64,000 nucleotides of DNA from an uncultured Paracoccaceae bacterium (GTDB lineage: Bacteria > Pseudomonadota > Alphaproteobacteria > Rhodobacterales > Rhodobacteraceae), in assembly GCA_947493745.1 (NCBI GenBank), contig CANLSM010000008.1:1-64000 (forward strand), in the 5' to 3' direction. Made by a program: the position numbers and the translations under genes. A model generated the notes under the pieces. The model was not told the DNA's origin and did not search any database. It was given only the letters and a program-made list of their open reading frames with translations. This document shows positions 28,032 through 38,135 of this stretch, one piece after another; position 1 is the stretch's first letter; every line of letters begins with the position of its first letter.

Positions 28032-29408
28032 ATGGCAACGCAAATTCTCATGCCCGCTCTGTCGCCCACGATGGAAGAAGGCACACTCGCGAAATGGCTG
28101 GTGAAGGAAGGCGATACGGTCGAAAGCGGCATGATCATCGCCGAGATCGAAACCGACAAGGCGACGATGGAATTCGAGGCCGTCGATGAAGGCGTCGTTG
28201 GCAAGATCCTGATCGCTGAAGGGTCAGAGGGCGTGAAGGTGAATGAACCCATCGCCGTGCTGCTGGAGGAAGGCGAGGATGCCTCTGCCGCCGAGACCAC
28301 GGCACCAGCAACAACCGCCGAGGCCCCGCCCGCCGAGCCAGGGCCTGCTGCCACCGGCATCCCCGCCCTGCCCGCCTCGGCCGCGAGCTCTGCCCCGGAC
28401 GAGCCGGATCTTCCCGAGGGCACCACTTTCAAGACCCAGACCGTGCGCGAGGCGCTCCGCGACGGCATGTCCGAAGAAATGCGCCGCGACGAGAATGTCT
28501 ACCTGATGGGAGAGGAGGTTGCCGAGTATCAGGGCGCCTACAAGATATCCCAGGGCATGCTGGACGAGTTCGGCCCCAAGCGCGTTATCGACACGCCGAT
28601 CACCGAGCACGGTTTCACCGGTCTCGCCGTCGGCGCGGCCTTCGCGGGCCTGCGCCCGATTGTCGAGTTCATGACCTTCAACTTCGCCATGCAGGCGATT
28701 GACCAGATCATCAACTCGGCCGCCAAGACGCTCTATATGTCGGGTGGCCAGATGGGCTGTCCCATCGTCTTCCGCGGTCCCAACGGGGCGGCAGCCCGGG
28801 TCGGGGCGCAGCACTCCCAGGACTATGCTGCATGGTATGCGCATATCCCCGGCCTCAAGGTCGTCATGCCCTACTCGGCAGCCGACGCGAAAGGCCTGAT
28901 GAAGTCCGCGATCCGCGACCCGAACCCGGTATTGGTGCTGGAAAACGAGATCCTTTATGGCCGCAGCTTCGATGTCCCCGATCTCGACGATCATGTGGTC
29001 CCGATCGGCAAGGCGAAGATCTGGCGCGAGGGTACGGATGTCACGCTGGTCAGCTTCGGCATCGGCATGACCTATGCCCTCGAAGCCGCAGACGAGCTTG
29101 CGGGCATGGGTATCTCGGCGGAGGTCATCGACCTGCGCTCGCTCAGGCCCATCGACTATGACACGGTGCTGAACTCGGTGAAGAAAACCAACCGCTGCGT
29201 GACCATCGAAGAGGGCTTCCCGGTCTGCTCCATAGGCAACCACATCTCCGCCACGATCATGCAGCAGGCCTTCGACTATCTCGACGCGCCAGTGATCAAC
29301 TGCGCGGGCAAGGACGTGCCGATGCCCTATGCGGCCAACCTGGAAAAACTCGCGCTGGTCACCACCGCCGAGGTCATCGAGGCGGTCAAAGCCGTCACCT
29401 ACCGCTGA
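28032..29408 (+). CDS. pdhB: Pyruvate dehydrogenase E1 component, beta subunit with lipoyl domain
   Basis: At 458 residues it is longer than most E1-beta subunits because residues 1-80 are a lipoyl domain, with the lipoylation site in [15 protein letters not shown] (Lys at about 43). An Ala/Pro-rich linker (about 85-130) joins it to the transketolase-like E1-beta domain ([41 protein letters not shown]). E1-beta subunits carrying a lipoyl domain are known in alphaproteobacteria. Twelve bases separate it from pdhA. Confidence 0.96.
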   Translation: MATQILMPALSPTMEEGTLAKWLVKEGDTVESGMIIAEIETDKATMEFEAVDEGVVGKILIAEGSEGVKVNEPIAVLLEEGEDASAAETTAPATTAEAPPAEPGPAATGIPALPASAASSAPDEPDLPEGTTFKTQTVREALRDGMSEEMRRDENVYLMGEEVAEYQGAYKISQGMLDEFGPKRVIDTPITEHGFTGLAVGAAFAGLRPIVEFMTFNFAMQAIDQIINSAAKTLYMSGGQMGCPIVFRGPNGAAARVGAQHSQDYAAWYAHIPGLKVVMPYSAADAKGLMKSAIRDPNPVLVLENEILYGRSFDVPDLDDHVVPIGKAKIWREGTDVTLVSFGIGMTYALEAADELAGMGISAEVIDLRSLRPIDYDTVLNSVKKTNRCVTIEEGFPVCSIGNHISATIMQQAFDYLDAPVINCAGKDVPMPYAANLEKLALVTTAEVIEAVKAVTYR

Positions 29409-29417
29409 GGCCCCGGG

Positions 29418-29804
29418 ATGTTCGAGCCAGTCCCAATCCCCTTGAAAGCAGCTCCAACAGCGTTGCTGCAGTCGATGACCTACCGAGACGGCAGCTTTTC
29501 TGTCGTAGTTGAGCAGGAACGAAAGGCCGTTCAGATTCGATTTAACAATGTCGTTGGTCTGACATTTTTCGATGATCTTTTTGGCACCGATGGCGGCCAG
29601 GTCTTGCAAGACGACTGTAACCAGCGAGCACCCCTGTCAGTGTCGGACACCTCCCGAACCATGCAAAAGGTGCGTTCCGTGCCAGAGCCGTTTGACGATG
29701 TTTTCACGGACCTCAGGCATTACCGCCTCAACCTGCGCGAGCACACCATTTCTTTAGTGGCTGACAAGAATATTGAAATTTTGAAGGACGGACCGGCGGC
29801 GTAA
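29418..29804 (+). CDS. Unknown small protein inserted between pdhB and pdhC
   Basis: A 128-residue ORF lies on the operon strand, nine bases after pdhB and 23 before pdhC. It has no signal peptide or membrane span and no motif that I recognise; segments read [29 protein letters not shown] and [17 protein letters not shown]. Codon use is less GC-biased than in the pdh genes, and the RBS is poor. It looks like an acquired or fast-evolving accessory protein. A role linked to the complex is not supported by anything but position. Confidence 0.6.
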   Translation: MFEPVPIPLKAAPTALLQSMTYRDGSFSVVVEQERKAVQIRFNNVVGLTFFDDLFGTDGGQVLQDDCNQRAPLSVSDTSRTMQKVRSVPEPFDDVFTDLRHYRLNLREHTISLVADKNIEILKDGPAA

Positions 29805-29827
29805 AGCCAGGTTCGCAAGGTGAACAT

Positions 29828-31123
29828 ATGCCCATCAATATCCTAATGCCCGCGCTCTCCCCCACCATGGAGGAAGGCACGCTTGCCAAGTGGAATGTGA
29901 AGGAAGGGGATGAAGTCGCCTCGGGCGACATCATCGCCGAGATCGAGACCGACAAGGCAACGATGGAATTCGAGGCCGTCGACGAGGGAACGGTCGGCAA
30001 GATTGTCATTGCCGAAGGCACAGACGGCGTGAAGGTGAACGAACTGATCGCGGTCCTGCTTGAAGATGGCGAAGACGCCTCGGCCATCGGCGACGCGGCA
30101 TCTGCCGTGGAAGCCAAACCAGCAGAGGCCGAGAAGCCCGCCGCCGCTCCGGCGGTCGAAGCGTCGCCACCGGCAGCGGCAGCCCCCGCCCCTCAGGGGG
30201 GCGACGGAAAGCGGATCTTCGCAACACCTCTGGCCCGTCGGATCGCCAAGGACAAGGGCCTCGATCTTTCGCAGATCAAGGGCTCCGGCCCCCATGGCCG
30301 GATCGTCAAGGCGGATGTGGAAAACGCCCAGCCCGGCGAGGCCACGGCACCCGCAGCGGCAGCCCCGGCCGCGAAAGCCGCGCCAGCTTCCGGACCGGAT
30401 ACCGAGACCGTCAAGAAGATGTATGCCGATCGCGACTACGAAGAGGTCAACCTCGACGGCATGCGCAAGACCATCGCTGCACGCCTAACCGAGGCCAAGC
30501 AGACGGTGCCGCATTTCTACCTGCGGCGCGATATCGAATTGGATGCGCTTCTTGCCTTCCGCTCGAAGCTCAACAAATCACTTGCCGAGAAAGGCACAAA
30601 GCTCTCGGTCAATGATTTCATTATCAAGGCCTCGGCTCTGGCGCTGCAGGATGTGCCCGATTGCAATGCGGTCTGGGCCGGTGACCGGGTGCTGAAGCTG
30701 AAACCCTCGGATGTCGCCGTGGCGGTCGCCATCGAAGGCGGTCTTTTCACGCCGGTTCTGCGGGATGCGGACACCCGCACACTCAGCGCCCTCAGCAGCC
30801 AGATGAAGGACCTTGCCGCGCGCGCCCGCGACCGCAAACTCGCACCCCATGAATATCAGGGCGGCAGCTTTGCGATCTCAAATCTCGGGATGATGGGAAT
30901 CGAGAATTTCGACGCGGTCATCAACCCGCCGCATGCCTCGATCCTGGCGGTCGGTGCCGGTGTGAAAAAGCCGGTCGTCACGGCGGCAGGCGCAATTGAG
31001 GTCGCAACGGTGATGTCGGTGACCCTTTCGGTCGATCACCGGGTCATCGACGGCGCGCTCGGCGCCCAGTTCCTGGCCGCCATCAAGGGCTATCTGGAAG
31101 ACCCGATGTCCATGTTGGTCTGA
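29828..31123 (+). CDS. pdhC: Dihydrolipoamide acetyltransferase, E2 of pyruvate dehydrogenase
   Basis: Transfers the acetyl group from lipoamide to CoA and forms the core of the complex. The 431-residue protein has a lipoyl domain (about 1-80, [15 protein letters not shown]), an Ala/Pro-rich linker, a peripheral subunit-binding domain (about 130-166, [19 protein letters not shown]) and the catalytic domain with [10 protein letters not shown] near the C-terminus. The lipoyl domain closely matches that of pdhB, suggesting duplication or gene conversion. No E3 gene follows; a terminator closes the operon. Confidence 0.97.
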   Translation: MPINILMPALSPTMEEGTLAKWNVKEGDEVASGDIIAEIETDKATMEFEAVDEGTVGKIVIAEGTDGVKVNELIAVLLEDGEDASAIGDAASAVEAKPAEAEKPAAAPAVEASPPAAAAPAPQGGDGKRIFATPLARRIAKDKGLDLSQIKGSGPHGRIVKADVENAQPGEATAPAAAAPAAKAAPASGPDTETVKKMYADRDYEEVNLDGMRKTIAARLTEAKQTVPHFYLRRDIELDALLAFRSKLNKSLAEKGTKLSVNDFIIKASALALQDVPDCNAVWAGDRVLKLKPSDVAVAVAIEGGLFTPVLRDADTRTLSALSSQMKDLAARARDRKLAPHEYQGGSFAISNLGMMGIENFDAVINPPHASILAVGAGVKKPVVTAAGAIEVATVMSVTLSVDHRVIDGALGAQFLAAIKGYLEDPMSMLV

Positions 31124-31148
31124 TCCCGGCAAGACACCCACAAAAGAC

Positions 31149-31175
31149 CCCGCCCACCCGTGGCGGGTTTTTTTT
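31149..31175 (+). terminator. Rho-independent terminator of the pdh operon
   Basis: A CCCGCC/GGCGGG stem with a seven-base loop is followed by eight to nine T residues, 26 bases after the pdhC stop. Confidence 0.9.
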
Positions 31176-31242
31176 GACCTGCATCAAGGCAATGGCTTCA
31201 AGTCTGTGCCACCTCTACCGCCAATAGAGGAAAGGGAGTGTC

Positions 31243-32097
31243 ATGCCGAACACCACTCAACCCACACCGATCAGACAACAGAGCCGCAAGGCCGATCCCA
31301 GGAAAATCCGCGAGGTTTTCGAGAACGGCGAGTATCCGTACCAGACACGGCTGTCACGCGGCGAATACGAAACGACCAAGGCCGCTTTGCAGATCGAACT
31401 GCTCAAACTCCAGGACTGGGTGAAAGCGCAGGGCAAACGGGTCGTGATCATCTTCGAGGGGCGCGATGCCGCGGGCAAGGGCGGGACGATCAAACGCTTC
31501 ATGGAGCATCTCAACCCGCGCGGTGCCCGGGTCGTTGCCCTCGACAAGCCCACCGACCGGGAGAAAACCCAGTGGTATTTCCAGCGCTACGTTCAGCACC
31601 TGCCAGCCGCTGGCGAGATCGTCCTGTTTGACCGCTCCTGGTACAACCGCTCGGGCGTCGAGCACGTGATGGGCTTCTGCACACCACAGGAGTATCTGGA
31701 GTTTCTGCGCCAGACGCCGGAGTTCGAGCGCATGCTCGTCCGCTCCGGCATCCTGCTTTACAAATACTGGTTTTCGGTCACGCGGGAAGAACAGCTCCGC
31801 CGCTTCCAATCGCGCGAACAGGCTCCCTTGAAGAAGTGGAAGCTCTCACCGATCGACCGGCAGTCCCTCGACAAGTGGGAGGACTACACCCAAGCCAAAC
31901 AGCAGATGTTTTTCTATACAGACACCGCAGATGCGCCCTGGACCGTCGTGAAGTCCGACGACAAGAAACGCGCACGTCTGAACTGCATGCAGTATTTCCT
32001 GACATCCATCGACTATCCGCAAAGGGATATCTCAGTCGTCGAGGGGCCCGATCCGCTGATCGTAGGCAAAAGCTCAGCCGTGCTCGGACACAGTTGA
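31243..32097 (+). CDS. ppk2: Polyphosphate kinase 2
   Basis: Transfers phosphate between polyphosphate and nucleoside di- or monophosphates. The 284-residue single-domain protein has the PPK2 Walker A motif GRDAAGKGG (about residues 74-82), FDRSWYNR as Walker B with the catalytic Asp-Arg, and the lid region QSREQAPLKKWKLSPIDRQS. The length and the motifs fit class I. It has a good GGGAG RBS, its own position after the pdh terminator, and is convergent with cysE, the stops being adjacent. Confidence 0.95.
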   Translation: MPNTTQPTPIRQQSRKADPRKIREVFENGEYPYQTRLSRGEYETTKAALQIELLKLQDWVKAQGKRVVIIFEGRDAAGKGGTIKRFMEHLNPRGARVVALDKPTDREKTQWYFQRYVQHLPAAGEIVLFDRSWYNRSGVEHVMGFCTPQEYLEFLRQTPEFERMLVRSGILLYKYWFSVTREEQLRRFQSREQAPLKKWKLSPIDRQSLDKWEDYTQAKQQMFFYTDTADAPWTVVKSDDKKRARLNCMQYFLTSIDYPQRDISVVEGPDPLIVGKSSAVLGHS

Positions 32098-32916
32098 TCA
32101 GATCGTCTCGACGATCCCTTGCAAAAGCTGATCCATGCTGCGTGATGGCTCCGCGCAGCCTGCCTCACCGACAATTTTTGCCGGTACGCCGGCCACTGTC
32201 TTGCAAGGCGGCACTTCCTGAAGAACGACAGAGCCCGAGGCAATCCGGCTGCAATTCCCAACCGTGAAATTGCCAAGCACCGCGGCCCCGGCACCGATCA
32301 GCACGCCATCGCCGATCTTGGGGTGCCGGTCATCATCTTCCTTGCCGGTCCCGCCCAGCGTGACCGAGTGCAGCATCGATACATTGTCGCCGACCACAGC
32401 CGTCTCGCCGATCACAATCGAATGGGCGTGATCGATCATCAGACCCTTGCCGATCCGCGCGCCCGGATGGATATCCACGCCAAAGGTCTCGGACGTCCGC
32501 ATCTGAACGAAATAGGCCAGGTCCTTGCGGCCTTCTTTCCACAGGTAATGCGACAACCGATGCGCCTGAACCGCTTGATATCCCTTGAAGAACAGCACCG
32601 GTTGCAGCAGGCGATGGCACGCGGGATCGCGATCAAAGACAGCCAGGATGTCCGCACGCGCCGCCTCAATCAGGCTGGGATCGGATGCGTAAGCCTCATC
32701 GAGGATTTCACGCAGGATCAATTCCGACATCTCCTGAGACGCCAGTTTCTGCGCGATCCGGAAGCTCAACACACTCTCAAGTGTCTTGTGATAGAGAATG
32801 CCCGCATGCACGAGCGAGGCCATCAGCGGCTCATTATGCGCGATCTCCTCGGCCTCACTGCGGATGCGTGTCCACAAAGGGTCGATACTGGTGACACTCG
32901 GTTCTGACTGGGCCAT
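32098..32916 (-). CDS. cysE: Serine O-acetyltransferase
   Basis: Makes O-acetylserine, the acceptor for sulfide in cysteine synthesis. The 272-residue protein starts at MAQSEPSVTS, chosen for AAGGA about nine bases upstream. It has the helical N-terminal domain (DPLWTRIRSEAEEIAHNEP) and the left-handed beta helix of hexapeptide repeats (IHPGARIGKGLMIDHAHSIV, with the catalytic His in DHAHSI, then VVGDNVSMLHSVTLGG). Its C-terminus is the usual inhibitor-sensing tail. Like the Rhodobacter capsulatus cluster, the GTA genes here have cysE as a neighbour. Confidence 0.96.
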   Translation of the reverse strand: MAQSEPSVTSIDPLWTRIRSEAEEIAHNEPLMASLVHAGILYHKTLESVLSFRIAQKLASQEMSELILREILDEAYASDPSLIEAARADILAVFDRDPACHRLLQPVLFFKGYQAVQAHRLSHYLWKEGRKDLAYFVQMRTSETFGVDIHPGARIGKGLMIDHAHSIVIGETAVVGDNVSMLHSVTLGGTGKEDDDRHPKIGDGVLIGAGAAVLGNFTVGNCSRIASGSVVLQEVPPCKTVAGVPAKIVGEAGCAEPSRSMDQLLQGIVETI

Positions 32917-33011
32917 GAAATCGGTCCTTGCTTTGTCGCAGCAAACTGCGCTTGTCTTCTCAGACATCGGCAGTTTGAGCCGCAAAATCAAGTCACAAAG
33001 CCGCAGGTCCC

Positions 33012-33356
33012 ATGAAACTCCGTGATGCAGCCGATTTCAGATGCTTGATCGAGGCCCGCCTCGAAGCACTTGCAGCCGAGGATGAGGCGACCCGCCAGGA
33101 CCGGGATGTTGTCACCCTGGATCAGCAAAGCGTCGGGCGTCTCAGCCGCATGGATGCGATGCAGCAGCAGGCCATGGCAAAGGCAACTCACCAGCGCCGC
33201 CAGCAAGAGCGTCAGCGTCTTCGCGCAGCTCTCAAACGGCTGGAGGCAGGCGAGTTCGGCTATTGCGATGAGTGCGGAGATGACATCGACCCGGCCCGAT
33301 TGGAGATCAACCCGACGGTCACGCTTTGCATCTCTTGCGCGCGCGGCGAAGCCTAG
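33012..33356 (+). CDS. DksA/TraR-type zinc-finger protein
   Basis: A 114-residue protein with a C4 zinc finger near the C-terminus (C85, C88, C106 and C109: YCDEC...CISC) and a preceding helical hairpin (about residues 10-80). Short DksA/TraR relatives insert a coiled coil into the RNA polymerase secondary channel. The tip lacks an obvious DxxDxA motif, so DksA-like activity is uncertain. It is divergent from cysE, and its stop overlaps the stop of the small gene on the other strand (CTAG). Confidence 0.85.
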   Translation: MKLRDAADFRCLIEARLEALAAEDEATRQDRDVVTLDQQSVGRLSRMDAMQQQAMAKATHQRRQQERQRLRAALKRLEAGEFGYCDECGDDIDPARLEINPTVTLCISCARGEA

Positions 33357-33493
33357 TCAGGTACGAACCGTCCGCCCTCCTGAAATCCGGCCATGTCGCG
33401 CTTGGCCTGTTTCACATCCCGACGCCACTGGAGCGCCGCATATCCGGCAATCGTGATGGCAGCAATCTCACATAACAGACTGACAAGTTCCAT
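33353..33493 (-). CDS. Small membrane protein at the end of the GTA cluster
   Basis: A 46-residue ORF with a GAGG RBS seven bases before its ATG, too short for the usual cut-offs. It begins with a hydrophobic helix (MELVSLLCEIAAITIAGYAA) and continues with a basic amphipathic part (LQWRRDVKQAKRDMAGFQEG). It lies nine bases after the DUF2793 gene on the same strand and is the last gene of the GTA unit. Function is unknown; a host-membrane or lysis-related role is speculation. Confidence 0.6.
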   Translation of the reverse strand: MELVSLLCEIAAITIAGYAALQWRRDVKQAKRDMAGFQEGGRFVPD

Positions 33494-33502
33494 GATCTGA
33501 CC

Positions 33503-34219
33503 TCAGTTGGTGTTTGGTGCGTGAAGGCTTTGGAAGAAGACCGCCAGCCGGATCGTGCCGCTGGCAAAGTCGCCACCCTCGGCCGTCAGGATCAGTTCGG
33601 TCGGTGCGATCAGGGTTGAAGGCATATCCGCGAAAGCCGTCGCGACAGCATCGGCATCCGGCAAATGACCGCTGCCCAGAAGCGCATCATCTCCGGCAAT
33701 CCCCAGTCGCCAGCCAGTCATCCCGACCCCTGTCACCACGTCCAGCACCCGCGCCGCCGCGCCTGTGACCCGGCTACCCGCAGGCAGGATCACACCTGAT
33801 TGCGAAATGGCTCCGGCAGCGATGACGTGATCTGCCTCGATGACCTGCTCGGTCAGGCCACCGGCATTCGGGCTGAACTGACCCCGCCCGTCTCGCCAGA
33901 CCGATCCATCGAATGTCCTGGCTGCCTGACTTGGGACCACAAGCGCCTGCCATCCGGCCTGTGGCGCGATGAATATCCACCCCCCGTTTGCGAAGAGCGC
34001 AATCTGTCCTTCGGCTCCCGCCCAGTCATCGGTAGCACCTGTCGGCACGATATAGGCTTCGCCATCAGCGGGCGACGCAGGCGGGCTCGTCTGCACATCC
34101 GAGACCACGCGCAGATGTGCCAGCGCATCAATGCGTGCCAGAGCTTCATTCACGGTCACATGTTTCTGCGCCTGGCTCGGCTGAACCAGCGGAAGCCCCA
34201 GTTGAAGGGTGTTAGGCAT
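33503..34219 (-). CDS. DUF2793 protein, GTA-associated
   Basis: A 238-residue protein starting at MPNTLQLGLPLVQPSQAQKHVTVNEAL, which is the typical opening of DUF2793 proteins. The remainder includes ASPADGEAYIVPTGATDDW and a beta-rich C-terminal region (SGVILPAGSRVTGAAARVLDVV) that looks like a fibre or carbohydrate-binding domain. The start overlaps the gp15 stop by eight bases, so it is translationally coupled to the GTA operon. A tail-fibre or spike role is inferred. Confidence 0.85.
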   Translation of the reverse strand: MPNTLQLGLPLVQPSQAQKHVTVNEALARIDALAHLRVVSDVQTSPPASPADGEAYIVPTGATDDWAGAEGQIALFANGGWIFIAPQAGWQALVVPSQAARTFDGSVWRDGRGQFSPNAGGLTEQVIEADHVIAAGAISQSGVILPAGSRVTGAAARVLDVVTGVGMTGWRLGIAGDDALLGSGHLPDADAVATAFADMPSTLIAPTELILTAEGGDFASGTIRLAVFFQSLHAPNTN

Positions 34220-37200
34220 CGAATTCCACCTCTGCATAGGCGCCGGGTCCGAAAATTTCGGAGACCTGCGCGATTTCAAATCGTATTGTGCCCTGCGCTC
34301 CGTCAAGTGCCTTATCCGCAAGCGAATACTGGTATTGTGGCGATGCGGCTGTGACCTCGCGAACGACAGAACCCGCCACGGTGATCCGTATCAGGTAAAG
34401 CTCGAACGCCTCGCTCAGTGGAACATCCATCGCGATCCAGCTGTCACCGTCAAGCCGGGTGCGCCGTATCCAGTTCACGCTGATTGCACCATCCGCGAGA
34501 CGCCGGGCCTTCAGATGCACAGGACTGAACGGGCGAAGACCGATCCCGTCAAAGGCGTCCACATGATGCAGGAACGAGGGATCGTCATAGGCTCGTCCGG
34601 CCTCTCCAACCCGGTAGTTCCGCTCAAGGCCGCGCTCGGAGGTTTGTATGGAAAGCTGGATCGGCGCGCCATCGAGCAACACGAAGTCAGAGCCTTCAGG
34701 CCAGACATCCGGCAGGAAAGCATCCGTTCCCGCCTGCCCGCGCAAAAGCCCGGTCAGCAAATAGACCCCGGTTTCGACCAGAGTGGCGGTTTCGAACTGA
34801 AACACCTCCCATGGCGCATCGCCCGACCGGATGGCAGCCACGTTCTTGCCATTCAGAACCTCGATCCGCGGCAGGGACTGAAGCTGTCCCGACGAGAGAC
34901 GCACCCGCAACTCCGCGTTCGACCAGAGGCCCGGCTTCGCGCGCGGCAGCGCGGTCAGCGTATCTCCCATCACCGCATTGCGTTCGACAAGCGTGTTGAC
35001 CGAATATCCGTAGTCCTGACTGGCTGCATAGACCACAGCCGATCCTGGCCAGGGTGTCGCGGTCACCGCAATATGAGGTGCATGCGGGACCTCGTTGCCG
35101 GTCAGCATGGGAAGATCCATGAACTCGGCATAGACCTGCGCCGCCGAGAGTGGCGCGATGACAGGCTGCGGCGCGACCTCGCCTGCATCCCGCGTGGCCC
35201 CATAGACGCTGCGCTCGATGCGGACGGCATCGCAACGGCGCGACACCCCCTCCTCGATCCGGTCAATCCGGTAGAGCCGCTCCCGCCCATCACCCGGAAC
35301 CGAGACGATGTCCCCCGGACCAACACTGAGATCGGACATCGGCAGCACGAAAGACAGGGTATCGCGGGCCACGCGCGCCTCACTCAACCAGCGCTCCGCG
35401 ATGCTCTTGGCTTCTCCCGAAGTCAGAACGACAGGCATATCCGACTGACTGACATTCGGCTCCCCCTCGGTGGGCATCACTGCTTCTGCCGCACCGGCCT
35501 GATAGTTGCGGTCACTTTCGACAAAGCCGATACGAACCCGCTCAGCGCCCTCCGCGTCAGGCGCACGTGAAAGGGCGAGCGTCTCTGCCCCATCATCGCC
35601 CACAACCAGCATCCCAGGATCGAGCGAGAACGCCACCTGTCCCTGCCGGTTTCTGAACTTCAGCACAGCGCCTTCCTCGAAACAGTCGAAGCCGTAGCTC
35701 ATCATCAGAGGCTGCAGGCTTTGTCGCGCGGTTTCAAACCCACCGAGCAGGCAGCCCCGGATGGCCCCGAAAAGCTCGGAGACATCGACATCGCCGACAC
35801 CGGACCGGGCACAGACGTCGCGCACGACCTGCGCCAGAGGTATCATCATGCTGCGCCCGGTCAGGCTCGGTCCGGTCGCGTGGCCCTCCGTGTCCGGCCA
35901 GACCGACGCCAATTGCGGAAATGCGGGCCATGGGCGCACGTCCCACCCGCTGAGGAAACACCGGCTCAGATCAACCATCGGCGCATCGTAGATATCGGAA
36001 TGCGGGTTGTTGGCCGCCTTTTTCCAGTGGCTCAGGGCCGCCTGAACATAGCGCAACTGAATGTAGTCATCCGTGCGCCCATCAGAGCCGGTCGGAAGTT
36101 CGCGTGGCGCAGGATGTGGCAGGCGCCCCAGTTCCGGCTCATTGGCCCCCTTGTCAACGGCCGCACATCCCAGCGCCGTGAACCAGATGGGCTTCGAACC
36201 GGGGACCCAATCAGTCGGGCCGGCGTTTCGCACACCGTTGGGTCGGTCCCAATGATAGCGGGTCCACCAGTTCACCAGATCCTTGGGGCGATAGACCCAG
36301 TCCTCGCCGTAGATGCCGTCCTCGATCGGCTGGCGATCCTGCGCTGCGCGTGCCTCATCATCAGCATAAGCCCAGTCATAGCCCTCGCCGCCAGCCACAC
36401 CACTTTCAAGATATCCCGGCGCGTAAATACTGTTCCACGCTTCATCGAGATGCCCTTCCGTGTCGCGCCAGTCCGACAGCGGCATGAAGTTCTCGACGCC
36501 GACAAAATCGATGTTGGGGTCTGACCAGAGCGCATCGAGATGGTAATGGAGATCGCCGGTGCCGCCCTCTGGGATGTAGCCAAAATACTCCTGCCACTCG
36601 GCGGCGTACCCGACTTTGGCCTCCGGCCCCAGAATGGCCTTGACGTCTGCCGCCAAAGCCCGCAGCGCCTCGACAAACGGAAAATGGTCTAACGCATCGC
36701 GCAGAACCGTCATGCCGCGCAAACCCTGCCCGATGCAAAACGCATCCACACCACCGGCCAGTTCGCAAAGCTTGGCGTAATGCAGGACGAAGCGACGATA
36801 GCTCCATTCGGTGCTGTTCTGCAGCGTCACCTGGTCGCCAGCGAACCTGAACTGCCCGGGCTCTACCTGCCCCACGAAGCTTTCGATCTCGGCTTGAACC
36901 GCAGCGGTACGATCAGGCGATCCCACCTGCCCCGGGGCCTTCGAGGCGGTGATGTCACGACCCGCAGCGAGGTTCGGTTGCCCGGGGACGCTTGAGAACG
37001 GGCTCACAAGGCTGTTGCCATCGGCGGTGTTCACAAGAAGCTGCGGCTTGATGAGAACGTGTTTGCCTCTCGCCCGCAGGTTCATGATCGCCTCGCGAAC
37101 CGACTGATCAGACGGTGTTTCCAAGGACAGGCTCTGCCCCGAGGGCGCCGCGAGGGCCAAAGCCGTGCCGCGGGTCTCTCCGCTCACCCGCCAAACCGCA

Positions 37201-38135
37201 TCCTTGCCGTTCGGCCAGCCCGGCGCGACAGCCGGGCGCGGATTGGCAAGACCGCAACGTTGATCAGAGCAGAACCAGGTGACAGGCAACGCGACAGCAT
37301 CGCATCCCGGCAAATCGCCCTCCAACTGATCCATTGAGACCAGAAAGTCAGACCGGTCCGGGTCCGCATTGCCGTTCAGCGCCTGTTCCCGACCCTTCCC
37401 GAACTTGACGCGCACAACCTCGGTCGAGAGCGAGAACGGCCCCGCCGGGGGCAACAATGTAACTGCTTGTGCAAGGGAGGCAAAATCAGGTGCATCCGCC
37501 GCTTCATCAATTGTCGGCCGTCGGAATACCTCGAAGGAAAACTGAGGGATCCGGTTGCCGTATTTTGACAGCTCAAGGTTTTCGAATACGACATAGGCCG
37601 TGCTGCGATAGGACGGCACTTTGTCGGCCCCCTCGATCGCAACAATCGCGGGGTCGGGCAGTTGCGTCTCGCCACCTTTGTAAAGGCGCCAGGTCACGCC
37701 CTCCAGCGGCATCAGCTGCCCGTCGGCCCATATCCGTCCGACCCGCGCAATCTCGCCCTCGCACAGCGCGACGGCCAGGCTGATCGAGTAGCTATAGCTC
37801 TCCACATCCGGTGCGCTCGGCCCGCCCTTGCCGCCGCCGCTCGATTTGGAGACCTTCTCCTCGAACCGGCTCGACCAGATCAGCTGGCCGGACACACGCA
37901 TCCGACCGTAAACTCGCGCAATATCAGCACCTTCGGAGGCCCCGAGAACACGAAACCGCTCGATCCGGCCCACCTCGACGGGAGCCGCCCCCTGACCCAG
38001 CAGCTTCTGATCGATGATCGAGCCGAGTGTCGCGCCAGCCGCGCGTCCGATGATCGCCGCCGAAAGACCCACGACAGAGCCGCCAACAGCTCCACTGATT
38101 GCCGCACCGGCTGCGGCAAGTACCAATGTGGCCAT
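34212..38135 (-). CDS. GTA tail-tip/host-recognition protein gp15
   Basis: At 1307 residues this is the largest gene of the cluster. It begins with an Ala/Gly-rich hydrophobic segment (residues 1-50). A TIM-barrel glycosidase-like domain in the middle (around residues 430-720, with YAAEWQEYFGYIPEGG and DFVGVENFMPLSDW) corresponds to the GTA TIM-barrel family, and the tail-hub-like domains follow. In Rhodobacter capsulatus the homologue forms the tail tip. It overlaps gp14 by one base and the DUF2793 gene by eight. Confidence 0.95.
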   Translation of the reverse strand: MATLVLAAAGAAISGAVGGSVVGLSAAIIGRAAGATLGSIIDQKLLGQGAAPVEVGRIERFRVLGASEGADIARVYGRMRVSGQLIWSSRFEEKVSKSSGGGKGGPSAPDVESYSYSISLAVALCEGEIARVGRIWADGQLMPLEGVTWRLYKGGETQLPDPAIVAIEGADKVPSYRSTAYVVFENLELSKYGNRIPQFSFEVFRRPTIDEAADAPDFASLAQAVTLLPPAGPFSLSTEVVRVKFGKGREQALNGNADPDRSDFLVSMDQLEGDLPGCDAVALPVTWFCSDQRCGLANPRPAVAPGWPNGKDAVWRVSGETRGTALALAAPSGQSLSLETPSDQSVREAIMNLRARGKHVLIKPQLLVNTADGNSLVSPFSSVPGQPNLAAGRDITASKAPGQVGSPDRTAAVQAEIESFVGQVEPGQFRFAGDQVTLQNSTEWSYRRFVLHYAKLCELAGGVDAFCIGQGLRGMTVLRDALDHFPFVEALRALAADVKAILGPEAKVGYAAEWQEYFGYIPEGGTGDLHYHLDALWSDPNIDFVGVENFMPLSDWRDTEGHLDEAWNSIYAPGYLESGVAGGEGYDWAYADDEARAAQDRQPIEDGIYGEDWVYRPKDLVNWWTRYHWDRPNGVRNAGPTDWVPGSKPIWFTALGCAAVDKGANEPELGRLPHPAPRELPTGSDGRTDDYIQLRYVQAALSHWKKAANNPHSDIYDAPMVDLSRCFLSGWDVRPWPAFPQLASVWPDTEGHATGPSLTGRSMMIPLAQVVRDVCARSGVGDVDVSELFGAIRGCLLGGFETARQSLQPLMMSYGFDCFEEGAVLKFRNRQGQVAFSLDPGMLVVGDDGAETLALSRAPDAEGAERVRIGFVESDRNYQAGAAEAVMPTEGEPNVSQSDMPVVLTSGEAKSIAERWLSEARVARDTLSFVLPMSDLSVGPGDIVSVPGDGRERLYRIDRIEEGVSRRCDAVRIERSVYGATRDAGEVAPQPVIAPLSAAQVYAEFMDLPMLTGNEVPHAPHIAVTATPWPGSAVVYAASQDYGYSVNTLVERNAVMGDTLTALPRAKPGLWSNAELRVRLSSGQLQSLPRIEVLNGKNVAAIRSGDAPWEVFQFETATLVETGVYLLTGLLRGQAGTDAFLPDVWPEGSDFVLLDGAPIQLSIQTSERGLERNYRVGEAGRAYDDPSFLHHVDAFDGIGLRPFSPVHLKARRLADGAISVNWIRRTRLDGDSWIAMDVPLSEAFELYLIRITVAGSVVREVTAASPQYQYSLADKALDGAQGTIRFEIAQVSEIFGPGAYAEVEFDA

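Noticed and set aside
34209-35570. A 453-residue plus-strand ORF over gp15
   Set aside because: Lies opposite a clear GTA gene and has no family features.
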